Of a stretch of DNA of 64,000 nt, positions 1 to 8,266 are shown piece after piece. Position 1 is the first letter of the stretch, and every line of letters starts with the position of its first letter. The stretch is from NCBI GenBank assembly GCA_963747335.1, contig CAVVEV010000004.1:62001-126000 (forward strand), given 5' to 3'. The DNA is from Prado023 sp963747335 (GTDB lineage: Bacteria; Actinomycetota; Actinomycetes; S36-B12; CAIYMF01). The position numbers and the translations under genes were made by a program. The notes under the pieces are model-generated. The model was not told the origin of the DNA and ran no database searches. It was given only the letters and a program-made list of their open reading frames with translations.

Positions 1-334
1 ACACGTAGAAGCAGTCGACCGGCGGGTCAGTGGCGGGCGCGAAGGGCTCCAGGGAGTCGGTGCCGTCGGCGACGATCACCGAGGCGTCCAGGCCGCCCTC
101 GCACGGGTTGTCCGCCATGCCCGGCCGGCACAGCCAGAGGGTTGGCTGGTCGACGGGCCGCGGCGGGAGCGGCGAGGCGGTCGCCGACCGGATAGGCGCG
201 GCGGATGAGGAGGTGGAGGCGGGCGCGGACTGCGCGGAGGGTGGTCCGGTGGTGGCATCGGGCGGCGCCCCGATGGACCCACAGCCGGACAGGACCAGCG
301 CCCCCAGGAGGAGCCCCAACCCGGTGACTCGCAT
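1..334 (-). CDS. DUF3089-type lipoprotein, 3' end cut by window edge
   Basis: N-terminal 111 residues of an exported lipoprotein; the rest lies beyond the left edge. The start ATG at 334 opens a short basic n-region (MRVTG), a Leu/Gly/Ala hydrophobic core and a lipobox LVLSGC, so the protein should be lipidated and anchored on the outer face of the membrane. A Ser/Ala/Pro linker follows, then the segment WLCRPGMADNPCEGG and PPVDCFYV, which I recognise as the beginning of DUF3089, an alpha/beta-hydrolase-like family of unknown substrate. The catalytic part is not visible. The gene runs in the same direction as the amidase 19 bases upstream and could be co-transcribed with it. Family call from memory of the motif; not searched. 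Confidence 0.75.
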   Translation of the reverse strand, partial: MRVTGLGLLLGALVLSGCGSIGAPPDATTGPPSAQSAPASTSSSAAPIRSATASPLPPRPVDQPTLWLCRPGMADNPCEGGLDASVIVADGTDSLEPFAPATDPPVDCFYV

Positions 335-353
335 CCGATGCCGACCGCTGCGG

Positions 354-1856
354 CTAGTACGCCGCCGTGACAGGACCCATCAGCCGGGGCATCCAGGGCT
401 GGGCCGCCTCGATCTGGCCGGCGAGGGAGAACAGCTGTTCCTCGGCGCCGAACGCCCCGGCGATCTGCACGCCGACTGGCAGGCCCTCGGGCGTCCAGTG
501 CAGCGGCAGGCTCATCGCCGGCTGGCCGGTCATGTTCCACACCTGTGTGTTGGCGGCCTTCTCCAGGGAGTTCTCCGCCAGCTGGGCGAGCACGGTTCGC
601 AGCACCGGGCCGACGTTGACCGGCAGCGTGCGCAGGACGCGCAGGCCGACCTTCTCCACCGACGACGTGTCCAACTCCCCGACCCGAACGGGCGGGTAGG
701 GCATGGTCGCGGACAGGTGCATGTCGAACTGGTCCTCGAAGAGCGAGCCCAGGCGTCGGGTGGTCTGCGCCACCAGGTGCAGCGTGTGCTCGAGGTCACG
801 CGCCGAGATGACGTCGCTGACCTGGCGCAGGAACCAGGTGGGGGCCTCGAAGTCATCCGGGTTCGGCTTGCGGCCGGTCATCTCCTCGGTGTCAGCGACC
901 ATCCGCCCGATACAGGCGGCGACGATCGTGAGGTAGGCATGTGCCAGGCCCGACCGATCGATGGGGAGATCGACCGGAACGACCTCGTGGCCGAGCTCGG
1001 CCAACATCTGCGCGGTGGCCTCGACCGCCGCGTCGCACTCGGGCTCGGTGCTGCGGCCGAGCATGGACTCGGTCGAGAACCCGATGCGCAGCCGGCCCGG
1101 CACCCGCTCGACGGCGGCCAGGAAGGCCCCGTCCGCAGGAGCGGCATACGGCGAGCCTGCGTCCGCCCCCTGGGTCGCGTCGAGGAAGGCGGCGCTGTCG
1201 CGGACCGTGCGGCTCACGACGTGGCGCGACACCAGCCCGTGCCACCCCTCACCCTCAGTGGGACCCAAGGGGGTTCGCCCGCGTGAGGGCTTGAGGCCGA
1301 ACAGCCCACAGGCCGAGGCGGGGATCCGAATGCTGCCGCCACCGTCGCCGGCATGGGCGACGGGGACGATCCCGGCAGCCACCGCAGCAGCCGATCCGCC
1401 ACTGGAGCCGCCCGGGGTGTGGTCCGGGTTCCACGGGTTGCGCGCCGGGCCACGGAACTCGGGCTCGGTCACGCCGAAGATCCCGAACTCCGGGCAGTTG
1501 GTCTTGCCAAGGAACACGACACCGGCCTGGCGGTAGCGGGCGAACAGCTCCGAGTCGTGATTGGGCACGTAGTCGTGCAGCGCCCGGCTCGAGAAGGTGC
1601 ACGGCTCGTCAGCGAGGTGGCCGTCCATGTCCTTGACCAGGAACGGCACTCCGCTGAACGGTCCGTCGGGCAGTACCCCGGCCGCAACCTCGCGGGCGGT
1701 GTGGTCCATGCGGTGCACGACGGCATTGAGCGTGGGATTGACGGCGTCGGTGCGGGCGATGGCCGCCTCGACCAACTCGGAGGCCGTCACCTGCCCGGAG
1801 CGGACCAGTGCGGCCAGGCCGAGGGCATCGTGGGCGGCGTACTCGTCATGGCGCAT
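354..1856 (-). CDS. amidase (amidase signature family)
   Basis: 500-residue amidase-signature enzyme, expected to hydrolyse a carboxamide bond in the cytoplasm. Visible family features are the catalytic lysine in PFLVKDMDG, the Gly/Ser-rich signature TPGGSSGGSAAAVAAG, and the nucleophile region GDGGGSIRIPAS, which together give the Lys-cisSer-Ser triad. Length is typical. The wording around KTNCPEFGIFG and the overall size resemble the 6-aminohexanoate cyclic-dimer hydrolase (NylA-like) branch more than GatA, and no GatB/C genes are adjacent, so a tRNA amidotransferase role is unlikely; the substrate cannot be read. Start ATG 1856 was chosen because GGCGAGGATGAGCCC sits directly in front. The longer upstream reading frame is only the Pro-rich translation of a tandem repeat. 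Confidence 0.88.
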   Translation of the reverse strand: MRHDEYAAHDALGLAALVRSGQVTASELVEAAIARTDAVNPTLNAVVHRMDHTAREVAAGVLPDGPFSGVPFLVKDMDGHLADEPCTFSSRALHDYVPNHDSELFARYRQAGVVFLGKTNCPEFGIFGVTEPEFRGPARNPWNPDHTPGGSSGGSAAAVAAGIVPVAHAGDGGGSIRIPASACGLFGLKPSRGRTPLGPTEGEGWHGLVSRHVVSRTVRDSAAFLDATQGADAGSPYAAPADGAFLAAVERVPGRLRIGFSTESMLGRSTEPECDAAVEATAQMLAELGHEVVPVDLPIDRSGLAHAYLTIVAACIGRMVADTEEMTGRKPNPDDFEAPTWFLRQVSDVISARDLEHTLHLVAQTTRRLGSLFEDQFDMHLSATMPYPPVRVGELDTSSVEKVGLRVLRTLPVNVGPVLRTVLAQLAENSLEKAANTQVWNMTGQPAMSLPLHWTPEGLPVGVQIAGAFGAEEQLFSLAGQIEAAQPWMPRLMGPVTAAY

Positions 1857-2000
1857 GGGCTCATCCTCGCCCTGCCCCCCGCGCCGAGGCGTGGTGAGCG
1901 CGGGGTCGGCGCGCAATCGGGGATGCGGGCGGCGGCCCAGATCCAGGGCGACGGCTGCCTCGGAGGCTGGGCTCCCGGATCCGTCCCAAGAGGGGTCCGG

Positions 2001-2060
2001 GTCCGGGGGGGCCGGGTCCGGGGGGGCCGGGTCCGGGGGGGCCGGGGCCGGGGGGGCCGG
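2001..2060. repeat. tandem repeat, 4 x 15 bp
   Basis: Four adjacent copies of a 15-bp unit, GTCCGGGGGGGCCGG (the fourth with GG for GT), in the 500-base gap between the LysM-BTAD gene and the amidase. The flanks carry more degenerate copies. Translated in the frame of the downstream amidase it gives an Ala-Pro-Pro-Asp-Pro repeat, but a good internal start with its own ribosome binding site places it outside the coding region. Runs of seven G are a likely place for sequencing or replication slippage. Apart from this array and the AACCTCGC repeats beside it I see nothing else in 1857-2360. Confidence 0.85.
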
Positions 2061-2161
2061 GGCCGGGGCCGGGTCCGGGGCGTGGCCGGGTCCTGGGCGT
2101 GGCCAGGCCGGCTCCGGCGATCGATCCCCCGGCATCACCAGGCTAGGTCACTGCCCGCCTC

Positions 2162-2340
2162 CCAACCTCGCACCAGTACCGGTGGAGAAGCGCCGGGTCC
2201 GGGCCTCTGTGGGCCAACCTCGCGCCCGAAGCGGTGGCACGACGGGCGCGGATGACCCCGGTGAACCACCGCAACGGGTGCGAGGTTGGAGCTTGCGTGG
2301 GCGCCGAGGGCCGGAACCACCGGAACTGGTGCAAGGTTCT
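2162..2340. repeat. cluster of four dispersed AACCTCGC repeats
   Basis: Four copies of a roughly 24-bp element in about 180 bases. Copies at 2162-2185 and 2214-2237 read forward (CCAACCTCGCACCAGTACCG followed by GTGG in the first). Copies at 2266-2289 and 2317-2340 read in reverse, so the cluster is an inverted pair of pairs. The shared core is AACCTCGC(A/G)CC, a variable 3-5 bases, then CGGTGG. Related copies recur in a second gap at about 29004-29190. They lie between same-strand genes and look like a small intergenic repeat family or protein-binding array, not coding sequence. Confidence 0.7.
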
Positions 2341-2360
2341 GCCCAGCCGTCCCGAGCGCC

Positions 2361-5300
2361 CTACACAACTGTCCGGGCCACGATCTCCTCGAGGATCTCG
2401 GCCTCGCTCTCGGTCAGCAGCCCGCGCAGCGCGGCGTCCCGAGCCGCCGACCGTTGGCCGGCCCTCTCCTGGCGCAGCGCCAGGGCGTGAGCGACGTCGG
2501 TGATCAGGCTGATCATCTCGTTGATGTGGAGGTCGGCCCAGGGCAGCTCTCGACTCGCGACCGCTCCGAAGGGCCGGCCGCGGACGAGCGCAAGAGCCTG
2601 CGTCAGGTGCTCGGTGTCGTCGGGATCGGCAAGGCCGATCCCGGCCAGTCGCTGGAAGTCGGCCCAGTCCGAGTTCACCTCGTCGCGCAGACGCAAACGG
2701 CCCGCGGACTCGGCGAAGGTCATGAGGTAGGGCTCCCCCGAGTCTGTCCGGCCCAGCCAGGTCCTGGCCCGGGAGATCATCTGGCGGCAGGTCTGCGGGT
2801 TCGACCGGCGACCCGGCCACAACGCGCCCTGCAGCTCGCTGGGGCGCGAGCCGGGGTTGAGCAGGACGAACGCCGTCGTCTCGGCAAGCCGGCCGAGCCG
2901 TGTCGATTCGGCCCTCCCGTGGGCGTTCTCGACGAGGACCTCGCCCAGCAGCAGGACCCGCGGCGCCGCGTCGCGCACGCCCCGAGACGAATGCCCTGGA
3001 TCGGAGTCATCCGAACCGGGGTCCCCGGAGGCGGGTTCCACCATTCGCGCCTCCGGGAGTCCAGCATTGGAGGGGATCCCGCGCAGGTCGATGACCTCGA
3101 GTGCGGGAGGCTGCACGTCCCAGAGGCTGGCCTGCAACGCGGTTGACCCAACGGCCTGACCAGGCCCTGTGGCGGCGCCTTCCCTCCCGACGCCGGCCGG
3201 TGCCGGGGCACCGAATGACGCGGCCTCGGGCAGATCGGTGGCACGAAGGGCCTCGATGACGCCATCGGTGGCAGTGCCGCTCAGTCCCTGCGCGGTGAGC
3301 TGCTCCCGCTCCGGCAGCAGCACGGACATCCCCGCCTCATCGACGACCAGGGTGGCCCCCGCGCCCTCGACAGGTGCGGCCGTGATCAGAGCGCACCCGG
3401 ATCCGCGCGGGACCGTGACGCCGAGGTCCTGGTCGCAGAGCACGATCAGCAGCGGATCGTCAGGCGCGGGGTCACTCGCCGCGGGGTCACTCGCCGCGGG
3501 GTCACTCGCCGCGGGGTCACTCGCCGCAGGGCTGGCCAGGACCGTGGCGAGCGCCGCGGCCACGCGCGCCGGTTCGCTCTCGACGGCGATGCCACCTGCC
3601 TCAACGGCCTCGGCGATCGCCGGGTCAGCCAGGCAGAGGGTGCGCTCAGTCAGGCCACTGGCAGGCCCGAATGCCAGTTCGGCGGCGAGGCCACGGAGGA
3701 CATCCGCCCGCGCCGTCTCAGGCCCAGCGACGGCCAACGTTCCAACCGACTCGAGGTTCAGGAGCAGGGTCTCGGATCCGGCGAAGCCCAATGTCACCAG
3801 GCCCGGGAGCGCTCGCGCACGATCGGGCATCTGGACGGGAAGCAACGCCCGCGACAGCGTCCACCGCGTGTCATCGGCAGCGACGAACGGGGCGATCGCC
3901 GGACCAGCGGGAGCAGCGAGGTCGAGGATCACGGACTCCTCGGAGATCCGCACGAGGCGCACATCGGGCAGTGGACGACCGAGGACATGCGCCTCCTCCG
4001 CAAGCTGGACCAGCGCTCGTTCGAACAGGCCCGGTCCGGAGTAGGTTCCGGCGATCCGAGCCGCGAGCTCCACCTGCTGGGCTCCGGGCCCCGGGCTCTG
4101 CATCCGCTCCCCGGGGCGACGATGACGCTGGAACTGGCGTCGACGGCGCACGAGTTCGGCGCCCACTCCGGCCAGCAGCATCGCCGCCATGGCTCCCCCC
4201 GCGGGGAGTGCGATGGCGGGTCCCCCGACCGCGGCGGCGGGGGCCAAGTCGGGCGCCATAGCAAGGTCCGGCGTCGGGCTCGGGATCTGTGACCCGGTCG
4301 GGCCCGCGGTCTGGTTCGGGCCCGGTGTTGCCGTGGCGCCCGGTGCGACGGAGGTGTCGGGAACGGGGGCGGCGGCCGACAGCCGCTCCACGGCGGCCTC
4401 CGATTCGACGTCCAGAGCCCGACGGGCGGCACCACTGTCGGGTGTCGGTGTCTCGCGTTCCGATCCCGAAGGAGCCAGCACCTGGCCGGCGGCTCCACGA
4501 TCGAGGATCGGCGTGGGAGAACGCGAACCAGCTGCTGGTGTGGGCGGAGCGGCCGGAGCGGAGGCCGAAGCCGGCGGAGTGGGCGCCGAAGCGGACCGCG
4601 CCCTGTCGAGTGGGGGAATCGCGGCCGACGAGGGAAGGGAGCCCGGGCCGGAGGCGTCCGCGTTCTCGTCGGCGGTGGAGGCGGGCGCCTCGGCCTCGTC
4701 GTCGGCCTGCAGGACAGGTGCGTCGGCTGCGTTGGCGGCGGCCCCGTCGGCGGCAGGGGCCTGGGCAGGAGCATCGGCTGTCCCATCGGTCTCGCCGACC
4801 GCCGCCCTGGGAGCCGCAGGCCCTCCCGGCTTCTGCTCGCCGCCGGGGATCTCGAGGATCCAGCCCGGAAGGATCAGGTCCGGATCTGCCAACCGGCGCC
4901 CATCGGGCTGGAGGTCGCCCGCGTTGGCCTCGACGATCTCGGGGAAGCGGGAGGCGTCCCCCAGCTCCTCGACAGCGATCTGCGACAAGGTGTCGCCACG
5001 GACCACCCGATGCCGCTCGGGGCGCTCGGAATCGACCAGGGCATCGGCCGGCAGGGCAAACGTCCACCCGGGGTAGATGCGGCCGTCCTCGCCGAGCGAT
5101 CGCCCGTCGGGCTGCTGCACACCATGGTTCAGCTCCACGATCTCTGCGTAGCGCTCCCCCGCGCCCAGGTACTGCTCGGCCAGCATCCACAGGGTGTCGT
5201 GGCGCTCGGTCGACACGGTGGGATGGGCGGGCTGGCTGGATGCCTGGTCGAGCGACTGCCCCGCGACGCGGACCTCGCGGATCTGTTCGCGCAGGACCTC

Positions 5301-5771
5301 GGACTCGACCCGGTCCTCGCCCGGGATTGCCGCCGCGACCACCGCGGACCGTCCGACGGCGTCACTGAGGGAGCCCGGCACGGCCATCGCCGCTGACCCC
5401 GCCGCCGGGCTCAGCGCCACGAGGATCGATGTCACCAGGACGGCTGCCCAGCGCTGGGGGACGCCCAGCCCGGGAAGAACCGGAGTCGGCACCCGCCGCA
5501 GCGCAGCCCATATCTCCAGCACGACGCTCAGGACCATGACGGCCCACGCGCCCCACGCCACAGCGACGATGACCAGCAGGAGCAGCCTCCCGTCGTCAGT
5601 GCGTCCCCACGCGGCCGGCGACAGGGCACCGACGTCCAGGGGCAGGGCACCCATCAGGCTGACCAGGACGATCGGCACGACCCCGACAAGGACGCACAGC
5701 GCTCCGAGCGCCACGAGCGCGCGCACCACCCCACGCGGACCAGCATCGCGATGGTCGGTCTCAGCGGTCAT
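2361..5771 (-). CDS. membrane LysM-BTAD protein of the Tad locus
   Basis: 1136-residue multidomain protein closing the Tad operon. Three predicted membrane segments (about 17-42, 63-88, 108-132) are followed by two LysM-like domains (about 185-240 and 253-308, each with a DTL...YPGW/LPGW pattern), a long Ala/Pro/Ser-rich linker, another hydrophobic segment near 520-540 followed by RRRR, a poorly conserved middle domain, and a C-terminal region from about 935 (RVLLLGEVLVEN...) typical of bacterial transcriptional-activator (BTAD) proteins. LysM would bind peptidoglycan or glycan outside; BTAD would act inside. Known actinobacterial Tad clusters often end with such a protein; its job is unproven. 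Start ATG 5771 overlaps the preceding stop (ATGA). A 4 x 15 bp repeat encodes four DPAAS units. Confidence 0.82.
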   Translation of the reverse strand: MTAETDHRDAGPRGVVRALVALGALCVLVGVVPIVLVSLMGALPLDVGALSPAAWGRTDDGRLLLLVIVAVAWGAWAVMVLSVVLEIWAALRRVPTPVLPGLGVPQRWAAVLVTSILVALSPAAGSAAMAVPGSLSDAVGRSAVVAAAIPGEDRVESEVLREQIREVRVAGQSLDQASSQPAHPTVSTERHDTLWMLAEQYLGAGERYAEIVELNHGVQQPDGRSLGEDGRIYPGWTFALPADALVDSERPERHRVVRGDTLSQIAVEELGDASRFPEIVEANAGDLQPDGRRLADPDLILPGWILEIPGGEQKPGGPAAPRAAVGETDGTADAPAQAPAADGAAANAADAPVLQADDEAEAPASTADENADASGPGSLPSSAAIPPLDRARSASAPTPPASASAPAAPPTPAAGSRSPTPILDRGAAGQVLAPSGSERETPTPDSGAARRALDVESEAAVERLSAAAPVPDTSVAPGATATPGPNQTAGPTGSQIPSPTPDLAMAPDLAPAAAVGGPAIALPAGGAMAAMLLAGVGAELVRRRRQFQRHRRPGERMQSPGPGAQQVELAARIAGTYSGPGLFERALVQLAEEAHVLGRPLPDVRLVRISEESVILDLAAPAGPAIAPFVAADDTRWTLSRALLPVQMPDRARALPGLVTLGFAGSETLLLNLESVGTLAVAGPETARADVLRGLAAELAFGPASGLTERTLCLADPAIAEAVEAGGIAVESEPARVAAALATVLASPAASDPAASDPAASDPAASDPAPDDPLLIVLCDQDLGVTVPRGSGCALITAAPVEGAGATLVVDEAGMSVLLPEREQLTAQGLSGTATDGVIEALRATDLPEAASFGAPAPAGVGREGAATGPGQAVGSTALQASLWDVQPPALEVIDLRGIPSNAGLPEARMVEPASGDPGSDDSDPGHSSRGVRDAAPRVLLLGEVLVENAHGRAESTRLGRLAETTAFVLLNPGSRPSELQGALWPGRRSNPQTCRQMISRARTWLGRTDSGEPYLMTFAESAGRLRLRDEVNSDWADFQRLAGIGLADPDDTEHLTQALALVRGRPFGAVASRELPWADLHINEMISLITDVAHALALRQERAGQRSAARDAALRGLLTESEAEILEEIVARTVV
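3466..3525 (-). repeat. in-frame 4 x 15 bp repeat
   Basis: Four perfect tandem copies of GCGGGGTCACTCGCC (plus-strand sense) inside the LysM-BTAD gene, encoding a run of Asp-Pro-Ala-Ala-Ser units in the loop just before the sequence DDPLLIVLCDQ. The unit is a multiple of three, so copy-number change would only lengthen or shorten a flexible loop. Confidence 0.9.
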
Positions 5772-6232
5772 GGACGGACTCCTCTCACAGAATGGACGAG
5801 GGACACCTCGGCGCTGCCCCGGACAGTGACGGCAGGCACCCCGATCAGGCCGAGGAACACCGTGGGCGCCGACGTGGTGGTGGTGACGGCGATGCCCGAG
5901 CCACCGTCGATGACCCGGGCTGAGCCCTCGACGCCGGAGACCCGCAGGTAGGACTCAGCGGCCACGAGCGCTACGCGGCGGTCAACCCGGACGTCGCTGC
6001 CCTCGAGGACTGCGGCGAGGTCGAGGGCCTGGCCGCCGGCACGAGCGGCCTCGGCTGCGACCCGGTCGGCACGCTGGACGGCCCGAACCTTGGCACCGCC
6101 GTCGACGACGAGCCCAGCGAGCGCGAGCAGCCCGACCATTGCGATCGCGACGAACAGCGTCACCGCGCCGTCGTCGGCGTGTCGCCCGGGAACAAGCAGG
6201 GAGCGCACGCCGGCCGCCACATCGGCGCTCAC
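5768..6232 (-). CDS. TadG-like pilus assembly protein
   Basis: 154-residue protein with one hydrophobic segment near its N-terminus (DDGAVTLFVAIAMVGLLALAG), then an Ala-rich helix and a beta-rich C-terminal part. This is the layout of TadG/minor pseudopilin-like proteins of Tad systems. Unlike its two upstream neighbours it has no glutamate five residues after the glycine, so it may not be processed by the prepilin peptidase. Start GTG 6232 overlaps the TadE-like stop as GTGA, and its own stop overlaps the LysM-BTAD start as ATGA. Longer upstream starts would run through the TadE-like gene and are rejected. Confidence 0.72.
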   Translation of the reverse strand: MSADVAAGVRSLLVPGRHADDGAVTLFVAIAMVGLLALAGLVVDGGAKVRAVQRADRVAAEAARAGGQALDLAAVLEGSDVRVDRRVALVAAESYLRVSGVEGSARVIDGGSGIAVTTTTSAPTVFLGLIGVPAVTVRGSAEVSLVHSVRGVRP

Positions 6233-6702
6233 GACCGGCCCCGGAACCGGTCGATCGGACTGGTCATCTCGGCGGTCACGGTGCGCTTGCCGGGCATTCC
6301 CGGGACGGCGACATCCGCGAGCGGCACCGAGCAGCGGACGCTGACCGTCACGCTCGCCGGGGAGCCCACGGCCACGGCGAAGCCACTGACGTCCACAGAG
6401 CTTGCCAGCGGCTGACACGTGATCCCCTGGTCGCGCAGGGCCTCGCGCGCAGCTCGTTCGGCGCCGGACTGCGCGGCCCGCGCATCCCGGGCGATCGACG
6501 CCGCCCGCGCTGCGGAGGCGGCCGCCTGCTCCACCGCGCTGCCGGCCACCGAGATCCGCCCGGCGACGATCACCAGCCCGAGCAGTCCGAGCAGGGCAGG
6601 GGCCAGGACCGCCAACTCAATGGTCGCCGAGCCCCGGTCGGTCGCCGAGCCCCGGTCGGTCGCCGAGCCCCGGTCGGTCGCCTGCGGGCGGTCGTCGGTC
6701 AT
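6229..6702 (-). CDS. TadE-like minor pseudopilin
   Basis: 157 residues. After a short, repetitive N-terminus it has RGSATIELAVLAPALLG, a prepilin-type motif with glycine followed by glutamate at +5 and a hydrophobic helix, which defines TadE-like pseudopilins cleaved by a TadV/CpaA-type peptidase (no such peptidase is in this window). The C-terminal half contains two cysteines (ITCQPL, SVRCSV) that could form a disulfide outside the cell. Start ATG 6702 overlaps the previous stop by four bases. The pre-cleavage leader holds three copies of DRGSAT encoded by a perfect 3 x 18 bp repeat, so the cleavage motif itself has been duplicated. Confidence 0.8.
   Translation of the reverse strand: MTDDRPQATDRGSATDRGSATDRGSATIELAVLAPALLGLLGLVIVAGRISVAGSAVEQAAASAARAASIARDARAAQSGAERAAREALRDQGITCQPLASSVDVSGFAVAVGSPASVTVSVRCSVPLADVAVPGMPGKRTVTAEMTSPIDRFRGRS
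6623..6676 (-). repeat. in-frame 3 x 18 bp repeat in tadE-like gene
   Basis: Three perfect tandem copies of GTCGCCGAGCCCCGGTCG (plus-strand sense) encoding repeated DRGSAT just before the hydrophobic helix of the TadE-like protein. The repeat multiplies the glycine that precedes the prepilin-like cleavage position. Confidence 0.9.
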
Positions 6703-7076
6703 GGCGCCGTGAACCGCTCGACGGGGCCCTCGGCGCGCTGGCGGACCGGCAGCCCGGGAACGCCCGGGAGCACGCTCAAGGCACGGCCCGTCACCTCGAT
6801 GCGCAGGGTTGCGGCCGTCGCGGTTGAGGTCACGGTGCTGTCCACCAGGGAGTCCCCCGCGGTGGCGTCGAGGAACTCCTGGGCGCGAACCTGCCCAGCC
6901 CCAGCCGGCGAACCATGCGCCCGGCCCGCCGCGACGCCCTCCTGGGCGGCGCCCAGCGCCAGGCTGCGCGCATACGACCACAGGCCGACCTGGATGATCG
7001 TGAACACGACCAGCAGAAGCACGGGTGCCAGGATCGAGACCTCGAGTGTGGCGGATCCGCGATCCCTGCGGGGCAT
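6699..7076 (-). CDS. TadE-like minor pseudopilin
   Basis: 125 residues beginning MPRRDRGSATLEVSILAPVL: a short basic leader, glycine, glutamate at +5, then a hydrophobic helix of about 20 residues. This is the TadE pattern and predicts cleavage after the glycine and insertion as a minor pilin. The remainder is a small domain (residues about 45-125) without cysteines. Start ATG 7076 touches the end of the Flp-like gene (TGATG), and its stop overlaps the next ATG, so translation is probably coupled across the three small pilin-like genes. Confidence 0.8.
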   Translation of the reverse strand: MPRRDRGSATLEVSILAPVLLLVVFTIIQVGLWSYARSLALGAAQEGVAAGRAHGSPAGAGQVRAQEFLDATAGDSLVDSTVTSTATAATLRIEVTGRALSVLPGVPGLPVRQRAEGPVERFTAP

Positions 7077-7279
7077 CAGTTGATCTGGTCCGTGCGCGAC
7101 TTCACGGCCGCGGTCAGGGTCGCGACCAGCAGGGTGGCAACGGTGATCAGGCCCAGCACGAGGATCACGAGCTCCAAGGTGCTGGCACCGGCCTCGGTGC
7201 CCCGATTCTCCCAGCCGCTGCGCAGGCGCCCGGTCAGGGCACCGAGGACTGCGAGGGTGGTGGTCAGGACTGCGTTCAT
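7076..7279 (-). CDS. Flp/TadE-type small pilin subunit
   Basis: 67-residue protein with a processing-type motif EAGASTLELVILVLGL (glycine, then glutamate at +5) followed by a hydrophobic stretch and a short charged tail (VKSRTDQIN). Position and size suit the major Flp pilin or a pilin-like subunit of the Tad machine. The ATG at 7279 is preferred over one four codons upstream because GGAGAG lies six bases before it. It starts a second cluster within the locus, separated from tadC by about 107 bases of repetitive DNA that may contain its own promoter. Confidence 0.75.
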   Translation of the reverse strand: MNAVLTTTLAVLGALTGRLRSGWENRGTEAGASTLELVILVLGLITVATLLVATLTAAVKSRTDQIN

Positions 7280-7318
7280 TTCTCTCTCCATCTGGTGGGT
7301 CGCGGTCAGTGGGTCAGG

Positions 7319-7383
7319 GTCGTGAGGTCGTGAGGTCGTGAGGTCGTGGTGGCAGGGTGTGTGGTCGTGGTGGCAGGGTGTGT
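7319..7383. repeat. short tandem repeats between tadC and flp-like gene
   Basis: Three copies of the 8-mer GTCGTGAG (7319-7342) run into two perfect copies of a 21-bp unit beginning GGTCGTGGTGGCAGG (7342-7362 and 7363-7383). The array fills most of the gap between tadC and the flp-like gene. It could affect transcription or termination between the two halves of the locus; no coding function seen. Confidence 0.85.
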
Positions 7384-7386
7384 GGG

Positions 7387-8266
7387 TCAGCCGAACAGGA
7401 TCCGCCAGAAGGCGGGGAAGCCGAGCAGGGCCATGAAGGCCACGCCCAGCAGTGCGACCGGGATCGACATGCGCTCACTGGCCTCATTGGCTGTCGTGAC
7501 CTCGGACTGCAGCAGCCACGTGCGCAGCGAGGCGGCACGGGCGCGCAGGGTCGGGAGCACCGCGGCTCCGTCCTCGCCGGACAGCCGCATGATGTCGGCG
7601 ACGTCGCCGAGCTCCGGAACTCCCAGGTCCAGCGAGAGCTCCGAGCTGCTGCCACGGGGTGCGGCCCTCGAGGCGCGCGCGCAGAAGGGCATCGCGGATG
7701 TGATCGAAACCGGGACCGTCCCCGATGGCCGCCGCCCGCTCAAGGGACTCGACCGCACCAGCGTCCGCGGCCCGCTCCAGTGCCACGAGCTCGAGGTACA
7801 CGCAGACAGTGCGCCGCATCTGGACCCGCGCGACCGCGGCACGGCGGCGCAGCTCGAGCTCGGGCAGGAACGACATCCCGACGGCCAAGCCCACCGCCGC
7901 GGCCACCGGGAGCACCACCGGCAGCGCCAAGCCCGCGATGGACAGGATCGAGGTGAGCAGCACCGGGAAGGCCAGGCCCACGAACGCGTACCCCATCTTC
8001 TCCAGCGCCATCCGGGTTGGGGTCGTGCCGGTGATCGCCAGGTCCGCGCGGTGGCGGTCCAGGCCCAGCGCCTCGGCGACGCGGGCCGCCGCCATCCTCA
8101 GGGCTCGGTCGAGCGTGCCGTCGTCTGTGGCCAGATCCGGGACTGCGGCAGTCCCCGACATCCGGGCAACTCCGGCGACCAGGTCCGGGACTGGGGCGCG
8201 CAGCCCGGCGACGACAAGAGTCACCCCCAGCCCGACGAGCGCGCCCGCGAGCAGCATCGTGATCAT
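7387..8266 (-). pseudogene. tadC: tadC, frameshifted as sequenced
   Basis: Type II secretion F-domain protein of the Tad inner-membrane platform. The reading frame starts at ATG 8266 (overlapping the tadB stop as ATGA) and shows membrane segments near the N-terminus (MITMLLAGALVGLGVTLVV) and middle (residues about 85-140), then ...RLEGRTPWQQLGAL. Homology then continues in the next frame as LDLGVPELGDVADIMRL and a final membrane segment ending FWRILFG at 7387. The switch falls between about 7654 and 7632 and is repaired by removing one base, giving about 292 residues, a normal length. Either a sequencing indel or a genuine mutation that would disable the pilus. Confidence 0.82.

Noticed and set aside
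354..2138. N-terminal extension of the amidase through the 15-bp repeat
   Set aside because: The Pro/Asp repeat is the translation of a tandem array, while a strong ribosome binding site supports ATG 1856.
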